Origin: a bacterium
GTDB taxonomy: Bacteria > Verrucomicrobiota > Kiritimatiellia > RFP12 > UBA1067
DNA: 49,417 nucleotides
Direction: 5' to 3'
Assembly: GCA_025360845.1 (NCBI GenBank)
Contig: JANYBJ010000113.1
Location: 1 to 49,417, forward strand
The translations under genes and the position numbers were made by a program. Below the pieces are notes generated by a model that did not search any database, was not told where the DNA came from, and saw only the letters and a program-made list of their open reading frames with translations. Positions 8,101-17,462 of the stretch are shown one piece after another (the stretch's first letter is position 1; each line of letters opens with the position of its first letter).

Positions 8101-11032
8101 AGCAGGCCACGAGGTTGTCGTTCGCGTCGTAGGTAAAGTCCGTGGCGCAGCGGGTTGTGAGATTGGTGGGGGTCTGGGCGCGCACGCATTGGTCGAGCGC
8201 GTTGTAGGTATAAAGCCAGTCGTTGGTGCGCGGATCCACGGTGCGGGTCAGGTTGCCGCGCGCGTCGTATTCAAACGCCGAGGTGAGATGCACGCCGGAT
8301 TCATCAATGGCAATGGATTGCAGATAGCCGGCCTGCGGGCCGCTGGCGTAATAGCTGAAGGTGTCCACGCGGCGATAGCCATTGGCATCCGGCGCGTTGG
8401 TGATGGCGGTTGCCTGGCCGTAGGCGCCATAGGCGAAATCCCGTTCGGCACTGCTCAGGCGATCCCAGTAGAATCTGACTTTGACGCGATTGCCTTTCGC
8501 GTCATAAGTGCCCGTGGTCACATTGCCGCGCGGGTCGGTGGCGCTGACGGCAAAATTGTTAGCGACAGACTGGTCATTGAAATCAAAGTCTCCATTATTG
8601 GGCCACATATCCTCAAAATTGACCCGGTTGGACAAATTGAAGTCGCCCTGTGTTTTGGTGGTGGCCTTCAATTTTTCGCGCCCGAAGGTCACGGCTGCCG
8701 AGCTGCCTGCGTGCGTGCTGCCCGGCTTGGCGGTGATGATGCCTCGCGCAAGCGCTGCCGGGCTGTCGTCAACAATGCCGCTGTTCGCGCCCGTACCTTT
8801 GGTTTTTACGGCATGGTAAGCCGCCTCTTCGCCGGCGTCATTGTGGAAGATCACGCTGATGGATCGGCGGTCCACTTTGCCGTCCAAAACGCACTTCCGC
8901 CATCTATACCATTCGGAAGCGCTCTTGGAAGAGCCAAAGCGCGGATCGTAATCAAAATGCCAGGCACGGTCGGTCACATCGGCCACGCCGTCGCCGTCTA
9001 AATCCACGGGGCTGCTGGCGACTTCCCGCACCACGCGGCAGTCGGCGCGCTTGCGGGCGAGCGTGGTTGGATCCACATCGGATTGGTAAACGCACAGCAC
9101 CTGTTGCCCACCCGGAGCAACCTCCAGCGTGCAGAGCGAATCGTTGTTCCACGCCCATTGCGTCTCGTAATACGCGGGATCGGTGGAACGCACCTGACCG
9201 GTCGGCCGATTCACCGTATCGGTGACGGCCAGTCCTGGTGTGGCGCGCCCGGTGAACGCTTGTGCCTTCACGAGCCGGTTCCGTGCATCGTAGAACCCTT
9301 CGGTCACATTGCCTTCGGAATCGTTGACGATGCACCGCGCCACCGCGAACCGGTTGGCGGGCGTCGCGGTTAGCGGCAGGACGGTGATGCGCTCGGGCAG
9401 GCCCGTCCCGCGCTGGAGCGATGTGCAATGCAGGTAGGAGGAAGACGCGGGATTGAGGTCGTAGCCGCAGGAGGCGGTGGTCTGGCCGAGCGCGTCCACG
9501 ACAGAGAGCAACAGGTGTTTTTCAGACTCGGTGGAGGTGCCGGTCGAGTAGGTATAGGTCGTGGTCTTGCCGTCCGGGAAATCGTTGCCGTTGGGAGTGC
9601 CGGAGACAGGCGGGGATACACACGCCACCAGGTCGCCGTGGCCGTCGTATGCGTAGCGTACGACACGGCCGGAAAAGTCTGTGACGGACGCAAGCTGGCC
9701 GGCCGTGTTATAGGCGACGGTCGTCATGCGGCCGAGGTCATCCACAATCTCGACGAGTCGTCCCGACGTGTTGTAATTCAGCGAAACCGTGTTGCCGTTG
9801 CGGTCCACGATCCGGGCGATCTTACCGGCGATAACGGAGCTGTCCAAGGGGTTGAAGTCCCAGTGGCCCGTGTCCGCGAACGTGAGGCGGAAACCGGCTT
9901 TCGAGAGCGTGCCTTCGCAGAAGAGTTCCGGACAGGTGTAGACACCGTTGGTCTGGAGCATATAACGGTCCGGCCGGCCCGTGCCGTCGTGAATCACGAT
10001 GTCGCCGCCAAGCGGCTGCAGGTGAATGTCGTAGGAGAACGTCCAGCCGTTGGTGGCTGAGCCCGTGCGCCCCAAACGAGAGTGATAGGTGCGCGCCCAG
10101 ATGAAATCGAGGCCGCGACCTTCAACCGCGAGATCCACAACCTGCTGTTGCACGTCGCCGGAGAAAGCCGAAACCGTCGGAGCGTGACCGCCGCAGTCGC
10201 GGGCTGCGACCACGATGCCCGCGACCACTCCGCCGGCGATGCCTCCGGCACTGGCTGCGCCGCCTATCGTGCGGGCCAGCTTGACGTTGACCGCGTTGAG
10301 CCCCTTTTTGCCCTCTTGGACATCGAAGGTCACATCGCTCTGGGCTTTGTAATAGTCGTAGCCCCTCTTGGACAGCCAGCGGGCGCTCGGGCTGGCCGGC
10401 GGCTCTTCCGGAGGCCCGTACAGCAGGCCGCTCGGGTCGGCCGCGAGGTCCACCACCGTGACCGCGTCGTGCAGCGATGCCAGCACGGAGCCGGTGTGGG
10501 CGCTGAGGATCTCCACGTCGTACCTTCCAGGCAACAGACCGGGCGGCAGTTCGACGCGCAGCAGCGACGGCGTGACGAACACGATGTTGCTGGCGAGGAG
10601 TCCGCCCACGCGGACCTGGTCGCCGGCGTAGAAGAACTCGCCTGTGATGTAGAGGTACGAGCCGCCCGTCCCGGTCGTCGTCCGGGCGGGCTCGCCGGCC
10701 GTGACCACCGGCTGCGGGAAGAGCACGCGGAAGAAGCGCGAGGGCGAGTCGTCCGGCGTGACGGGGTAGACGGTGACCCCGCCCGCGTTGACGATCGTGT
10801 CCAAGACGCCCCAGCTTCCCTGCACCAGATTGGTCCGCGACTCCACCACGTACGGGGCATTCGTGATGCTGAGCCAGTACAGGCTGACGCTCGTACCCTG
10901 GGTTTCGATATCGACGCTGCGCCCCTCGGGGAGCGCGGCGCGTCCGGTCTCTGCGACCAGGATGAGGGCGGCCAAGCCCAACGCCGACACCAGGCAACAC
11001 ATGTGAACTCGTTTCCACAGTTTCGTATTCAT
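5063..11032 (-). CDS. Secreted RHS/YD-repeat protein 1
   Basis: A 1989-residue protein. A signal peptide (about 1-32, ending ETGRA) is followed by a W...SRFFRVLFP module (about 40-105), an IPT/TIG-like domain (about 108-195, GSYLYITGEFFYAGDQVRVG), a linker with a hydrophobic GGIAGGVVAGIVVAA stretch, and a DUF6531-like entry segment (VDLAVEGRGLDFIWARTYHS). Then come many YD repeats (YDxxGN...) and the RHS-associated core near the C-terminus (LDSETGLQNDGGGGYYDPNT). After the core only about 70 residues remain, with no recognisable toxin domain. The last 30 are identical to those of the next RHS protein. Ribosome site AGGAGG. Such proteins form hollow beta-cages at the cell surface; an adhesive or toxin-delivery role is inferred only from the family. 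Confidence 0.85.
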   Translation of the reverse strand: MNTKLWKRVHMCCLVSALGLAALILVAETGRAALPEGRSVDIETQGTSVSLYWLSITNAPYVVESRTNLVQGSWGVLDTIVNAGGVTVYPVTPDDSPSRFFRVLFPQPVVTAGEPARTTTGTGGSYLYITGEFFYAGDQVRVGGLLASNIVFVTPSLLRVELPPGLLPGRYDVEILSAHTGSVLASLHDAVTVVDLAADPSGLLYGPPEEPPASPSARWLSKRGYDYYKAQSDVTFDVQEGKKGLNAVNVKLARTIGGAASAGGIAGGVVAGIVVAARDCGGHAPTVSAFSGDVQQQVVDLAVEGRGLDFIWARTYHSRLGRTGSATNGWTFSYDIHLQPLGGDIVIHDGTGRPDRYMLQTNGVYTCPELFCEGTLSKAGFRLTFADTGHWDFNPLDSSVIAGKIARIVDRNGNTVSLNYNTSGRLVEIVDDLGRMTTVAYNTAGQLASVTDFSGRVVRYAYDGHGDLVACVSPPVSGTPNGNDFPDGKTTTYTYSTGTSTESEKHLLLSVVDALGQTTASCGYDLNPASSSYLHCTSLQRGTGLPERITVLPLTATPANRFAVARCIVNDSEGNVTEGFYDARNRLVKAQAFTGRATPGLAVTDTVNRPTGQVRSTDPAYYETQWAWNNDSLCTLEVAPGGQQVLCVYQSDVDPTTLARKRADCRVVREVASSPVDLDGDGVADVTDRAWHFDYDPRFGSSKSASEWYRWRKCVLDGKVDRRSISVIFHNDAGEEAAYHAVKTKGTGANSGIVDDSPAALARGIITAKPGSTHAGSSAAVTFGREKLKATTKTQGDFNLSNRVNFEDMWPNNGDFDFNDQSVANNFAVSATDPRGNVTTGTYDAKGNRVKVRFYWDRLSSAERDFAYGAYGQATAITNAPDANGYRRVDTFSYYASGPQAGYLQSIAIDESGVHLTSAFEYDARGNLTRTVDPRTNDWLYTYNALDQCVRAQTPTNLTTRCATDFTYDANDNLVACSTQLRDAADTLVATPVDRASYDPLHRLTQIALAVDARHALTNRFAYDGNGECVQALGPEAVSGTDPHQTVAYQYDERGLLFREVAASGSPLQSTTQCDYDANGNPTRVSEGLEGTPRVTALEYDGFSGFGSTSSQSQERHARFEEAVRTENVSSRLRSGVSRLSKVTDPMGNVTTFNYDANDNLKVVRQFGELNDVPGTSGNIRLAESRFEYDGLDRRIRTHDLFFNPATQSPLGSGDAVSSCVLAPNGECVSVTNSLGRTTTYGYDTAGRSTSALSAGAIAGIVVARDACGNVTGSTETELSALGGPPQVFSTTYAYDSLNRCVGTGDNVGNTSTCAYDSLDRGVRVTDPNGNDTTYAYDLLGNCLASADYAGASSGTKPVVVRTRHTAYDTSSRRLASTDPNGNTTGYAYDTLGNCTNVVYADGTRIQKTWLPANFRMIETDPNGTTVTNIYDLCDRLIHRDIAARGGAVATTTFETFAYDGSSRLVLANNDVSSLSFSYDSLGDCTGGSQDGLAQSAAYDSEGNPLSLTYPSGRVVAYAYDVLDQVTNVSTSANGVSHPQLARFAYAGPGRLAGIARDNGLITRFDWNGLANPANSAGDYGWQEVSRVRDGSVASPALVCDVTNTYSRAQSKLTRADAGRSSLTLTYDALEQLVESKVHLTGSPALDAVYEFDAVGNRSHVITNGVLMTPDYAMNNNGEAPFDLFMNRYTTTPFGAQSYDANGNLIVRASAASPTFYYYDYADRLVEVDAVGTLGTVGPVATFTYDALGNRISKTTYPASPAAPVTMQYVNDVVGYKDGEDGVSHTRPGNHKPGRMRILEERSGGQVTHLWCWGPSCRAGGDLNRDGMPDVVVAFTATGAPHYYHCDDLGNVLALTDAGGNVLERYAYDDYGAVTFLTSDGTPTGAAASAVGNPYCWGGLRLDSETGLQNDGGGGYYDPNTGRPVGETLKAKITIRVERHEIAMLSGGTSSGNNPWTGGNNPLVNRIIPYSPFNKVKDHSYVGHVTLLK

Positions 11033-11387
11033 GTCACGCCTCCTCGCTTGTCATCAGGTTTCTGTCCGCCCGGCATAGTATAAGCAAACGCCTGTGCCAG
11101 AAGACACGTCGTTCACACTTGCCCATTAGCGGAGTCATACTCAAGAAACCGTTCTTATATTAAGATACAGGAGAACATAGCGGTATGGGGAATATTCCTA
11201 CTCGTGCAGCACGCTGTTAAACAGACGGAGAATAAGCGGCGATTGGCCGACGACCGTTGTGCGCGACAAATTCTGCAAACAGGAGCAACTGATCACACTG
11301 GCCGCCGGGGGTAGTGAGTTGTCCTCCGACCGTTATCTGGACGCCTTCGTCTGATCGTCGTATAGGCCAAGCGTCCGTCCGCCCGGC
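11033..11387. other. Intergenic region between the two RHS genes
   Basis: 355 bp without a supported intact gene. A TATACT (minus strand, 11077-11082) may be the -10 of the downstream RHS gene, but no convincing -35 was seen. A plus-strand open frame at 11181-11354 ends in SSDRYLDAFV, matching the end of the DUF4143 remnant before RHS 1 (ADRFLTAFV). It is probably debris of a second copy. Its right end enters the 138-bp direct repeat. Confidence 0.5.
11181..11354 (+). pseudogene. Probable tail of a second DUF4143-type gene
   Basis: A 57-codon open frame reading, in its last part, VVRDKFCKQEQLITLAAGG and SSDRYLDAFV before TGA. Only the final ten residues resemble the DUF4143 C-terminus seen at 5000-5029; the part before is not recognised. 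Its position downstream of RHS 2 mirrors that of the remnant downstream of RHS 1, which supports duplication of the whole RHS 3' region. Confidence 0.35.
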
Positions 11388-11479
11388 TCATTTCAACAAG
11401 GTGACGTGGCCGACGTAAGAGTGGTCCTTGACTTTATTGAATGGCGAGTAGGGAATGATCCTGTTCACAAGAGGGTTGT
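11342..11479. repeat. 138-bp perfect direct repeat, copy 2
   Basis: Same sequence as 5017-5154. It includes the last 30 codons of the second RHS gene and 46 bp beyond its stop. Confidence 0.85.
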
Positions 11480-14400
11480 CGCCGCTCGACGGATCGTTGC
11501 CGATTATACCGCTGCGATGCTCCCCCCAGCACCAGAGGTGGCCGTCGCGGTTCAATCCACGGCCGCTGGCCGTATCAAGATAACCACTGCCGTCGTCGTT
11601 TTGCAGGCCGGTCTCGGCGTCGAGGCGCTGGCCGCCCCAGCAATAGGGATTGCCGACGGCGGACGAGGTCGCGGGCATGCCGTCACTGTTCACGAGCGGC
11701 GTGCCGTCCGCTCTCAGGAAGGACACCGCGCCGTAGTCATCGTAGTCGTAGCGCTCGACGACTTCGCCTTTTGCGCCGGTGAGGGCGAGGGCGTTGCCCT
11801 GGTCGTCGGTGTGGACATAATAATTCTGCGTGCCAAGGCGCATGGACAGGCAGCTTTGAGGATGAGGTTGGCCTGCGCCGAAGCAGTGCGGGAGAACATA
11901 AGTCGCGGTCGTCGTCGTGCCGCTGCGCTCCTCGACCACGCTGTCGCCATCGTAAAGGAACTGCGTGGTGGTCGCCGTGCCGCCGGAGTAAAGCGTCTTG
12001 CTCACGCGCCGGCCGAGCGCGTCGTAACAGTAGCTGGCCAGCGGGGCCAGCGTGCCGGTGCCGGAGTCCAACGCTTCCACCTGTACCAGCCGTCCGGCGT
12101 AATCGTACTGGTAGGTCACCGGGCCGGCGGAGGAACCCCGGCTCGCAAGATTGCCTTCGTCGTCGTAGGTCCGCGCATCGAAAGGCGTCGTGGTGTATTG
12201 GTTCATCTGGTAATCCGCCGGCGGGATGGCGGGGCTCATCGTGTAATCGCCCGACCAGCTCGCGGCACCGGTGACGTTGGTGCGGTTGCCCACGCGGTCG
12301 AGGCCGTAGGTCGTCAGCCGGGCCAGCGCGCCGTTGGTGGCGACGCGCGAACTGACCAGCCGGTCGAGCGCGTCATACGTCAGCGTGGCGTCCAGCGCAC
12401 GCTGCGAATCGGCCTTCGTGAGCTTCGCTTGCGACTGGCTGTAGGTGGAGGAGATGTCGCTGATGGACGACGGCGCACCGACGGTGCCGTGGCGCACGCG
12501 GCTGACCTGCCCGAACCCGTGATCCCCCGAAGCATTGGTTATGCCGGCAAGGCCGTCATAGCGAATCTGGGTGCGCGTGCCGTTGCCGCAGGTGATGAGC
12601 GAGACGTGGTCAGGTCCGTCGTAGGCATAGCTCGCCAGTAGTTGCTGGCCAGAATCAGCGATGCTGGCGCAGCGGTTCAGCGCGTCATAGGCGTAGGTTA
12701 AGGTGCGTCCGCCTGGATAGGCGAGCGACAGGCGGTTGCCCAAGGCGTCGTAAGTCGAAGTGGTCGCGAGGCCGTTGAGGGTTTCGCTGACGCGGCTTCC
12801 GAGCGAATTGTAAGCGAACGCGCCGTCGCAATCATCATCGCGGTTGCCCGTCAACCGGTCACAGCCGTCGTAGGCGAACGTCTCGAAGGTCGTTGTCGGG
12901 GCAACTCCCGCGCCGGTCATGATGCTGTTTGAAATGCATCGGTCATTCAGGTCGTAGGTATGGACAACAACAGTGCCGTTGGCGTCCTGTTCGCTCGCGA
13001 GATCGCTGTGGGAATTCCAGGCGAAGGTCTGGTGCGTGCCATCGGTCTGAGTCACTGTGGCACAACGGCCCAGCGAATCGTAGGCGTAGCCCGTGGTGTT
13101 GCCATTGGCATCGGTGGAGGCCACGCAGCGTAAACAAAGGTCGTAGGCCGCCGAACTGCCGCGGAGGACGATCGGCGACGGGACGGACGACGATCCCGCG
13201 TAGGCGACGCAACCGAGAATCTGATCCGTATAATTGTAGGCGAAGGTCGTGTCGTTGCCGTTCGGATCGGTGACGCGGACGACTCGTCCCAGCGAATCGT
13301 AGGCGTACCTGCTGGTGTTGCCCGCGCTGTCGGTGGTGCTTACGAGGCGGTTGAGCGCATCATAGCCGTTGGTGACGGAGAACACCCGTGGCGGCCCGTC
13401 GAGATCGGCGTTGGCAAGGAACGTTTGGAAGAGTGCGCTGGGTCTGCCGGCGGCGTTGCGGGTGCAGGAGTATACGACGGCGCCGCCGGGACTGGTGACG
13501 GACGAGAGCCTGCCCGCCGTGTCGTAGCCGTAACTGGTCATGTGGCCGAGCGCGTCCGTGGCGCTGACGCACGCGTTGTTGGGCGCGTAGGCAAAGGTGG
13601 TCAGCGCTTCGCCGCCGCCGAGGGGCGACTGCGTGGCGGGATCGAAAAACGGCTCATGCGTGTTGACGCAGCGGTCGAGGTCATCGTAGTCATAGCGCGC
13701 TTCGGCAAGGCGGACGTTGCCCGCCGAACCGGCCACGTCGTTCAGTTCGCCGAACTGGCGGACGACGGTGAGATTGTCGTTCGCGTCAAAAAAACAAGCG
13801 GTCTGGTTGCCCATCGGGTCGGTTAAGGAGGACGGACGGTCGAAGCCGTCGTACGCAATTTGCTCGACATACATTTCGGCTTTGAACCGTTTGATTTGGC
13901 AGCTTGGCTCGTAATCGAACTCGTTGGTCGCCGCCAGCGAAGCACCGGGCGCGGCGATTTCGCGGAAGAGCAACCCGCGCTCGTCGTATTGGTACGCCAC
14001 GGTCTGGTGCGGGTCCGCGCCGGAAACGGCATCGCCGCCAAGCGCCTGCACGCACTGGTTGTTGCCGTCATACACGAAGCGGTTAGTCAGAGCGTGGCTC
14101 GCGTCCACGGCCAGCGCGGTTTCCGTGAGGCGGCCCAGGCCGTCGTATCGGAAGCGGTTCGTCTGGCCGCCGGTCAGGTTGTCGGCGGCGTCACGCAACT
14201 CGGCGGCGGTTTGCACGAGGTTGTCGTTCGCGTCGTAGGCGTAGTCGGTGGCGCTACGGACCATCGAGCCGAAGCTGTTGTTCGGCGTGGTGCGGCGGAC
14301 GCACTGGTCGAGCGAGTTATAGGTGAACAGCCAGTCATTGGTGCCCGGATCAATGTAGCGTGTCACGTTGCCGCGCGCGTCGTATTCAAACGCCGAGGTG

Positions 14401-17400
14401 AGGTGCTCGCCTTGTTCGTCAGTGGCGATGGATTGCAGATAGCCGGCCTGCGGGCCGCTGGTGTAATAACTCAACGTGTCCACGCGGCGATACCCATCGG
14501 CATCCGGCGCATTGGTGACGGCGGTCAACTGGCCTTGTGCGGTGTATTTGCAATTGTAGTCGGCGGCGATGACCGCGCCACTTTTCCGAATGTGGGATTT
14601 GGCGTTACCGTGTAAGTCGTATTCAATGGTCGTCACATTGCCGCGCGCGTCGGTGTGCTGCGTCGGGAACATGACGCGCAGCTCAATGTACGGGAGCACC
14701 CAGTCGTTGCAGGTGTCAATGAAAAGGTCGGCCCTGCTCTCGTCGATGTCCTCCAAGTGCCTGGTCGGCGCCGGGCCGCCGGCCATTCTACCGCTAAGGC
14801 CGGTCCCTTTGGTGTTGACCGCATGGGCGCTCACGGTGGGAACAATTCTGCCGGTGAGGCTGTTGATCTTGGTGTCGAGGTGCGTAACCCGCCCGTCTAT
14901 TTTATAGATTTCGCCAAGCGGATTGGAACCGCCCTGCGGCGGGCCGCCGGCCATTCTACCGGTAGTGCCGGTCCCTTTGGTGTTGATGGCATGGTAGACG
15001 GCGCCGCCCGGCATGTCATCTCCGCCAGGAGCGACAACTGACCCCGCTGCGTCGGTCAAACCGGTGGCGATTGTTTTGTTGGGCGAACTGTTCCGGGCCG
15101 AGTATGGCAGATTGCCGACATAGAGCTTCTTGCCGAAACTCGGCGTCGGATCAGATCCGAAGCGAGGGTCGTACGTGTAATGCCAGACGCGCTCGGTCAC
15201 GTCGGGGGCGCCGTCGCCGTCCAGATCCACGGGACTGGAGGCGAGTTCGCGCACCTCGCGGCAGTCGGCGCGCTTGCGGGGGGGCGTGGCAGGGTCTAAA
15301 TCGGATTGATACACGAACCTGAGGTTGGGGATTTCAAGCTTGGCAGGCTCTTTTTCATAAATTCGGAGCGAATCGTTGTTCCATGTCCATTGTGTCTCGT
15401 ACGAGTCCGGATCGCTCGAACGCAACTTGCCTGTCGGGCGATTGACCGTGTCGGTGACGGCCAGGCCCGGCGTGGCGCGGCCGGTGAACTCCCGCGCCAT
15501 CACGCAGCGGTTGCGGGCGTCATAAAACGCCTCCGTCACGTTGCCCTGGGGATCGTTCATCACGCAGCGCTGCGTTTCGAAATGATTGTCGGGCGAGGCT
15601 GTTTGCGGCAGGTAGCTGAAGGTCGCGGGCGTGTTCGTCCAGCCCTGCATGGAAAGGCAGCGTAGATATTCGGGGTCGGTCGGGCTGTGCTGATAAACGA
15701 ACCGGCTCGTGGTCTGCCCCTCCGCGTCAACGACGGAGAGCAGCAAATGGTTTTCACGGTCGTCTGTGTAGCCGTTCGAGTAGGTGTAAGTGGTCGTCTT
15801 GCCACCGGGAAAATCGTTGCCGTTCGGCGTGCCGGTGACCGGCGGCGAAGTGACGGATTTCAAATCGCCGGGGCTGCCGCCGGGATCGTTCTGCGAGCCG
15901 TTGTAATATTGGTAAGTCACCGTGCGGCCGGAGAAGTCCGTGACGGACGTGAGCTGTCCCGCCTTGTTGTAGGCCACGGTGTTTGTGCGGTCGAGGTCAT
16001 CCACGATTTGGGTGAGCCGGCCCGACGTATCGTAGCCGAGCGTCATCGTGTCGCCGTTGCGCGTGATGATCTGATGCAGCTTGCCCGCGGCGGCGGTGCC
16101 ATTGAACGAATTGAAGACCCACCGGCCGGTGTCGGCAAAGGTGAGCGTGAAGGTGCTGTTGCTGAGCGTGCCCTCGCGGAAAAATTCCGGGCAGGAGTAA
16201 ACGCCGTTGGTGCCCGGCGTGAACGTGTCCTTGCGGCCTGTGCCGTCATAAACGTCCATTCCGCCGGAACTGTTCTGGACACAGTGAACATCGTAGGAAC
16301 ATGTGCAATGGCTGCCCATCGTCGCCATGGCGTGCATGGTGCGGGAGCGGTACGTGCGCGCCCAGACGAAATCCAAGCCTCGACCGGGGATGGCCAAGTC
16401 CACGTCGCATACCTGCACTTCGCCCGAGTGCGGCAGCACGCAGCCGCCCGCCATCCGGTTGTTGGAAATGTTGGATCTGGAGACCTGGGCGCTCTTTGTT
16501 GCCGCAGAGCTAATATTTGGATACATGATGCGTATCGGGTGGCTACCGCCGCGAGACGCCGCGACCCGGGCTCTGATGTTCTGGATGATGGACTTGCGCA
16601 TCTCGTGGAAACCGCCGCTCTTGAACGCGCTGCCGCCGTCCTCATCGGTATCGTCGAAGGCTCCGCCGCCGCCGGCGGAGCTGAAACTGTAAGGTGTGAG
16701 CGTAAATGTCGCACAAATGTCGCCAGCCGTCGTGTTTCCCCGCCCCGCCATTCGCGCATACTTGATGGTCTCGTACTTGCATGAAATGGTTTCCCTTAGC
16801 AGTCCCGCTTTTGCAGAGGGCCTGGCCGGAGGATCTTCCGGCGGCCCATACAGCAGTCCGCTCGGGTCGGCCGCGAGGTCCACCACCGTGACCGCGTCGT
16901 GCAGCGCTGCCAGGACGGCCCCGTCGCGACCACTGAAGAGCTCCACGTCATAACGTCCGGGCGTCAGGCCGGGCGGCAGTTCGACGCGCAGCAGCGAGGG
17001 CGAGAGGAACACGGCGTTGCTGGCGAGGAGGCCGCCCACGCGGACCTGGTCGCCGGCGTAGAAGAACTCGCCTGTGATGTAGAGGTACGAGCCGCCCGTC
17101 CCGGTCGTCGTCCGGGCGGGCTCGCCGGCCGTGACGACCGGCTGCGGGAAGAGCACGCGGAAGAAGCGCGAGGGCGAGTCGTCCGGCGTGACGGGGTAGA
17201 CGGTGACCCCGCCCGCGTTGACGATCGTGTCCAAGACGCCCCAGCTTCCCTGCACCAGATTGCTCCGGGTCTGTACCTCGTACGGGGCATTCGTGATGCT
17301 CAGCCAGCTCAGGCTAACGCCCGTGCCCTGAGTTTCGAGGTCCACGCTGCGCCCCTCGGGGAGCGCGGCCCGTGCGGGCTGCTCGACCAGGATGAGGATG

Positions 17401-17462
17401 GCTAAGCCCAGCGCCGACACCATGCAACGCACTTGCATGCGTTTCCACCGTTTCGTAATCAT
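11388..17462 (-). CDS. Secreted RHS/YD-repeat protein 2
   Basis: A 2024-residue paralogue of the RHS protein at 5063-11032 in the same orientation. The leader, W...RFFRV module and IPT/TIG domain are almost identical to it, and long DNA stretches match exactly. Between the IPT domain and the DUF6531-like segment it carries a different insert of about 130 residues with DDTDEDGG and FHEMRKSIIQNIRARVAASR. A second unique stretch near residue 900 holds two HA(V/I)NTKGTG...GRMAGGP units. YD repeats fill the rest. The RHS core (LDAETGLQNDDGSGYLDTAS) is followed by about 60 residues ending in the shared tail GHVTLLK. Ribosome site GGAGG six bases from ATG. No toxin domain is recognised. Confidence 0.85.
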   Translation of the reverse strand: MITKRWKRMQVRCMVSALGLAILILVEQPARAALPEGRSVDLETQGTGVSLSWLSITNAPYEVQTRSNLVQGSWGVLDTIVNAGGVTVYPVTPDDSPSRFFRVLFPQPVVTAGEPARTTTGTGGSYLYITGEFFYAGDQVRVGGLLASNAVFLSPSLLRVELPPGLTPGRYDVELFSGRDGAVLAALHDAVTVVDLAADPSGLLYGPPEDPPARPSAKAGLLRETISCKYETIKYARMAGRGNTTAGDICATFTLTPYSFSSAGGGGAFDDTDEDGGSAFKSGGFHEMRKSIIQNIRARVAASRGGSHPIRIMYPNISSAATKSAQVSRSNISNNRMAGGCVLPHSGEVQVCDVDLAIPGRGLDFVWARTYRSRTMHAMATMGSHCTCSYDVHCVQNSSGGMDVYDGTGRKDTFTPGTNGVYSCPEFFREGTLSNSTFTLTFADTGRWVFNSFNGTAAAGKLHQIITRNGDTMTLGYDTSGRLTQIVDDLDRTNTVAYNKAGQLTSVTDFSGRTVTYQYYNGSQNDPGGSPGDLKSVTSPPVTGTPNGNDFPGGKTTTYTYSNGYTDDRENHLLLSVVDAEGQTTSRFVYQHSPTDPEYLRCLSMQGWTNTPATFSYLPQTASPDNHFETQRCVMNDPQGNVTEAFYDARNRCVMAREFTGRATPGLAVTDTVNRPTGKLRSSDPDSYETQWTWNNDSLRIYEKEPAKLEIPNLRFVYQSDLDPATPPRKRADCREVRELASSPVDLDGDGAPDVTERVWHYTYDPRFGSDPTPSFGKKLYVGNLPYSARNSSPNKTIATGLTDAAGSVVAPGGDDMPGGAVYHAINTKGTGTTGRMAGGPPQGGSNPLGEIYKIDGRVTHLDTKINSLTGRIVPTVSAHAVNTKGTGLSGRMAGGPAPTRHLEDIDESRADLFIDTCNDWVLPYIELRVMFPTQHTDARGNVTTIEYDLHGNAKSHIRKSGAVIAADYNCKYTAQGQLTAVTNAPDADGYRRVDTLSYYTSGPQAGYLQSIATDEQGEHLTSAFEYDARGNVTRYIDPGTNDWLFTYNSLDQCVRRTTPNNSFGSMVRSATDYAYDANDNLVQTAAELRDAADNLTGGQTNRFRYDGLGRLTETALAVDASHALTNRFVYDGNNQCVQALGGDAVSGADPHQTVAYQYDERGLLFREIAAPGASLAATNEFDYEPSCQIKRFKAEMYVEQIAYDGFDRPSSLTDPMGNQTACFFDANDNLTVVRQFGELNDVAGSAGNVRLAEARYDYDDLDRCVNTHEPFFDPATQSPLGGGEALTTFAYAPNNACVSATDALGHMTSYGYDTAGRLSSVTSPGGAVVYSCTRNAAGRPSALFQTFLANADLDGPPRVFSVTNGYDALNRLVSTTDSAGNTSRYAYDSLGRVVRVTDPNGNDTTFAYNYTDQILGCVAYAGSSSVPSPIVLRGSSAAYDLCLRCVASTDANGNTTGYAYDSLGRCATVTQTDGTHQTFAWNSHSDLASEQDANGTVVVHTYDLNDRCISNSIMTGAGVAPTTTFETFAYDGCDRLTGNRDDDCDGAFAYNSLGSRVSETLNGLATTSTYDALGNRLSLAYPGGRTLTYAYDALNRCASIADSGQQLLASYAYDGPDHVSLITCGNGTRTQIRYDGLAGITNASGDHGFGQVSRVRHGTVGAPSSISDISSTYSQSQAKLTKADSQRALDATLTYDALDRLVSSRVATNGALARLTTYGLDRVGNRTNVTGAASWSGDYTMSPAIPPADYQMNQYTTTPFDARTYDDEGNLASRGSSAGPVTYQYDYAGRLVQVEALDSGTGTLAPLASYCYDALGRRVSKTLYSGGTATTTQFLYDGDSVVEERSGTTTTATYVLPHCFGAGQPHPQSCLSMRLGTQNYYVHTDDQGNALALTGAKGEVVERYDYDDYGAVSFLRADGTPLVNSDGMPATSSAVGNPYCWGGQRLDAETGLQNDDGSGYLDTASGRGLNRDGHLWCWGEHRSGIIGNDPSSGDNPLVNRIIPYSPFNKVKDHSYVGHVTLLK

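Noticed and set aside
7436..9001. A 521-codon open frame on the plus strand inside RHS gene 1 (and similar long ones in RHS gene 2).
   Set aside because: It is antisense to a clearly coding RHS repeat region; high GC and the periodic YD codons create long shadow frames. The translation is Val/Gly/Arg-rich without domains.
6000..17000. Regularly spaced short repeats in the RHS genes as a CRISPR array.
   Set aside because: They are degenerate coding repeats (YDxxGN, TTxxYxYD) read through by a single frame, without constant repeats or unique spacers.
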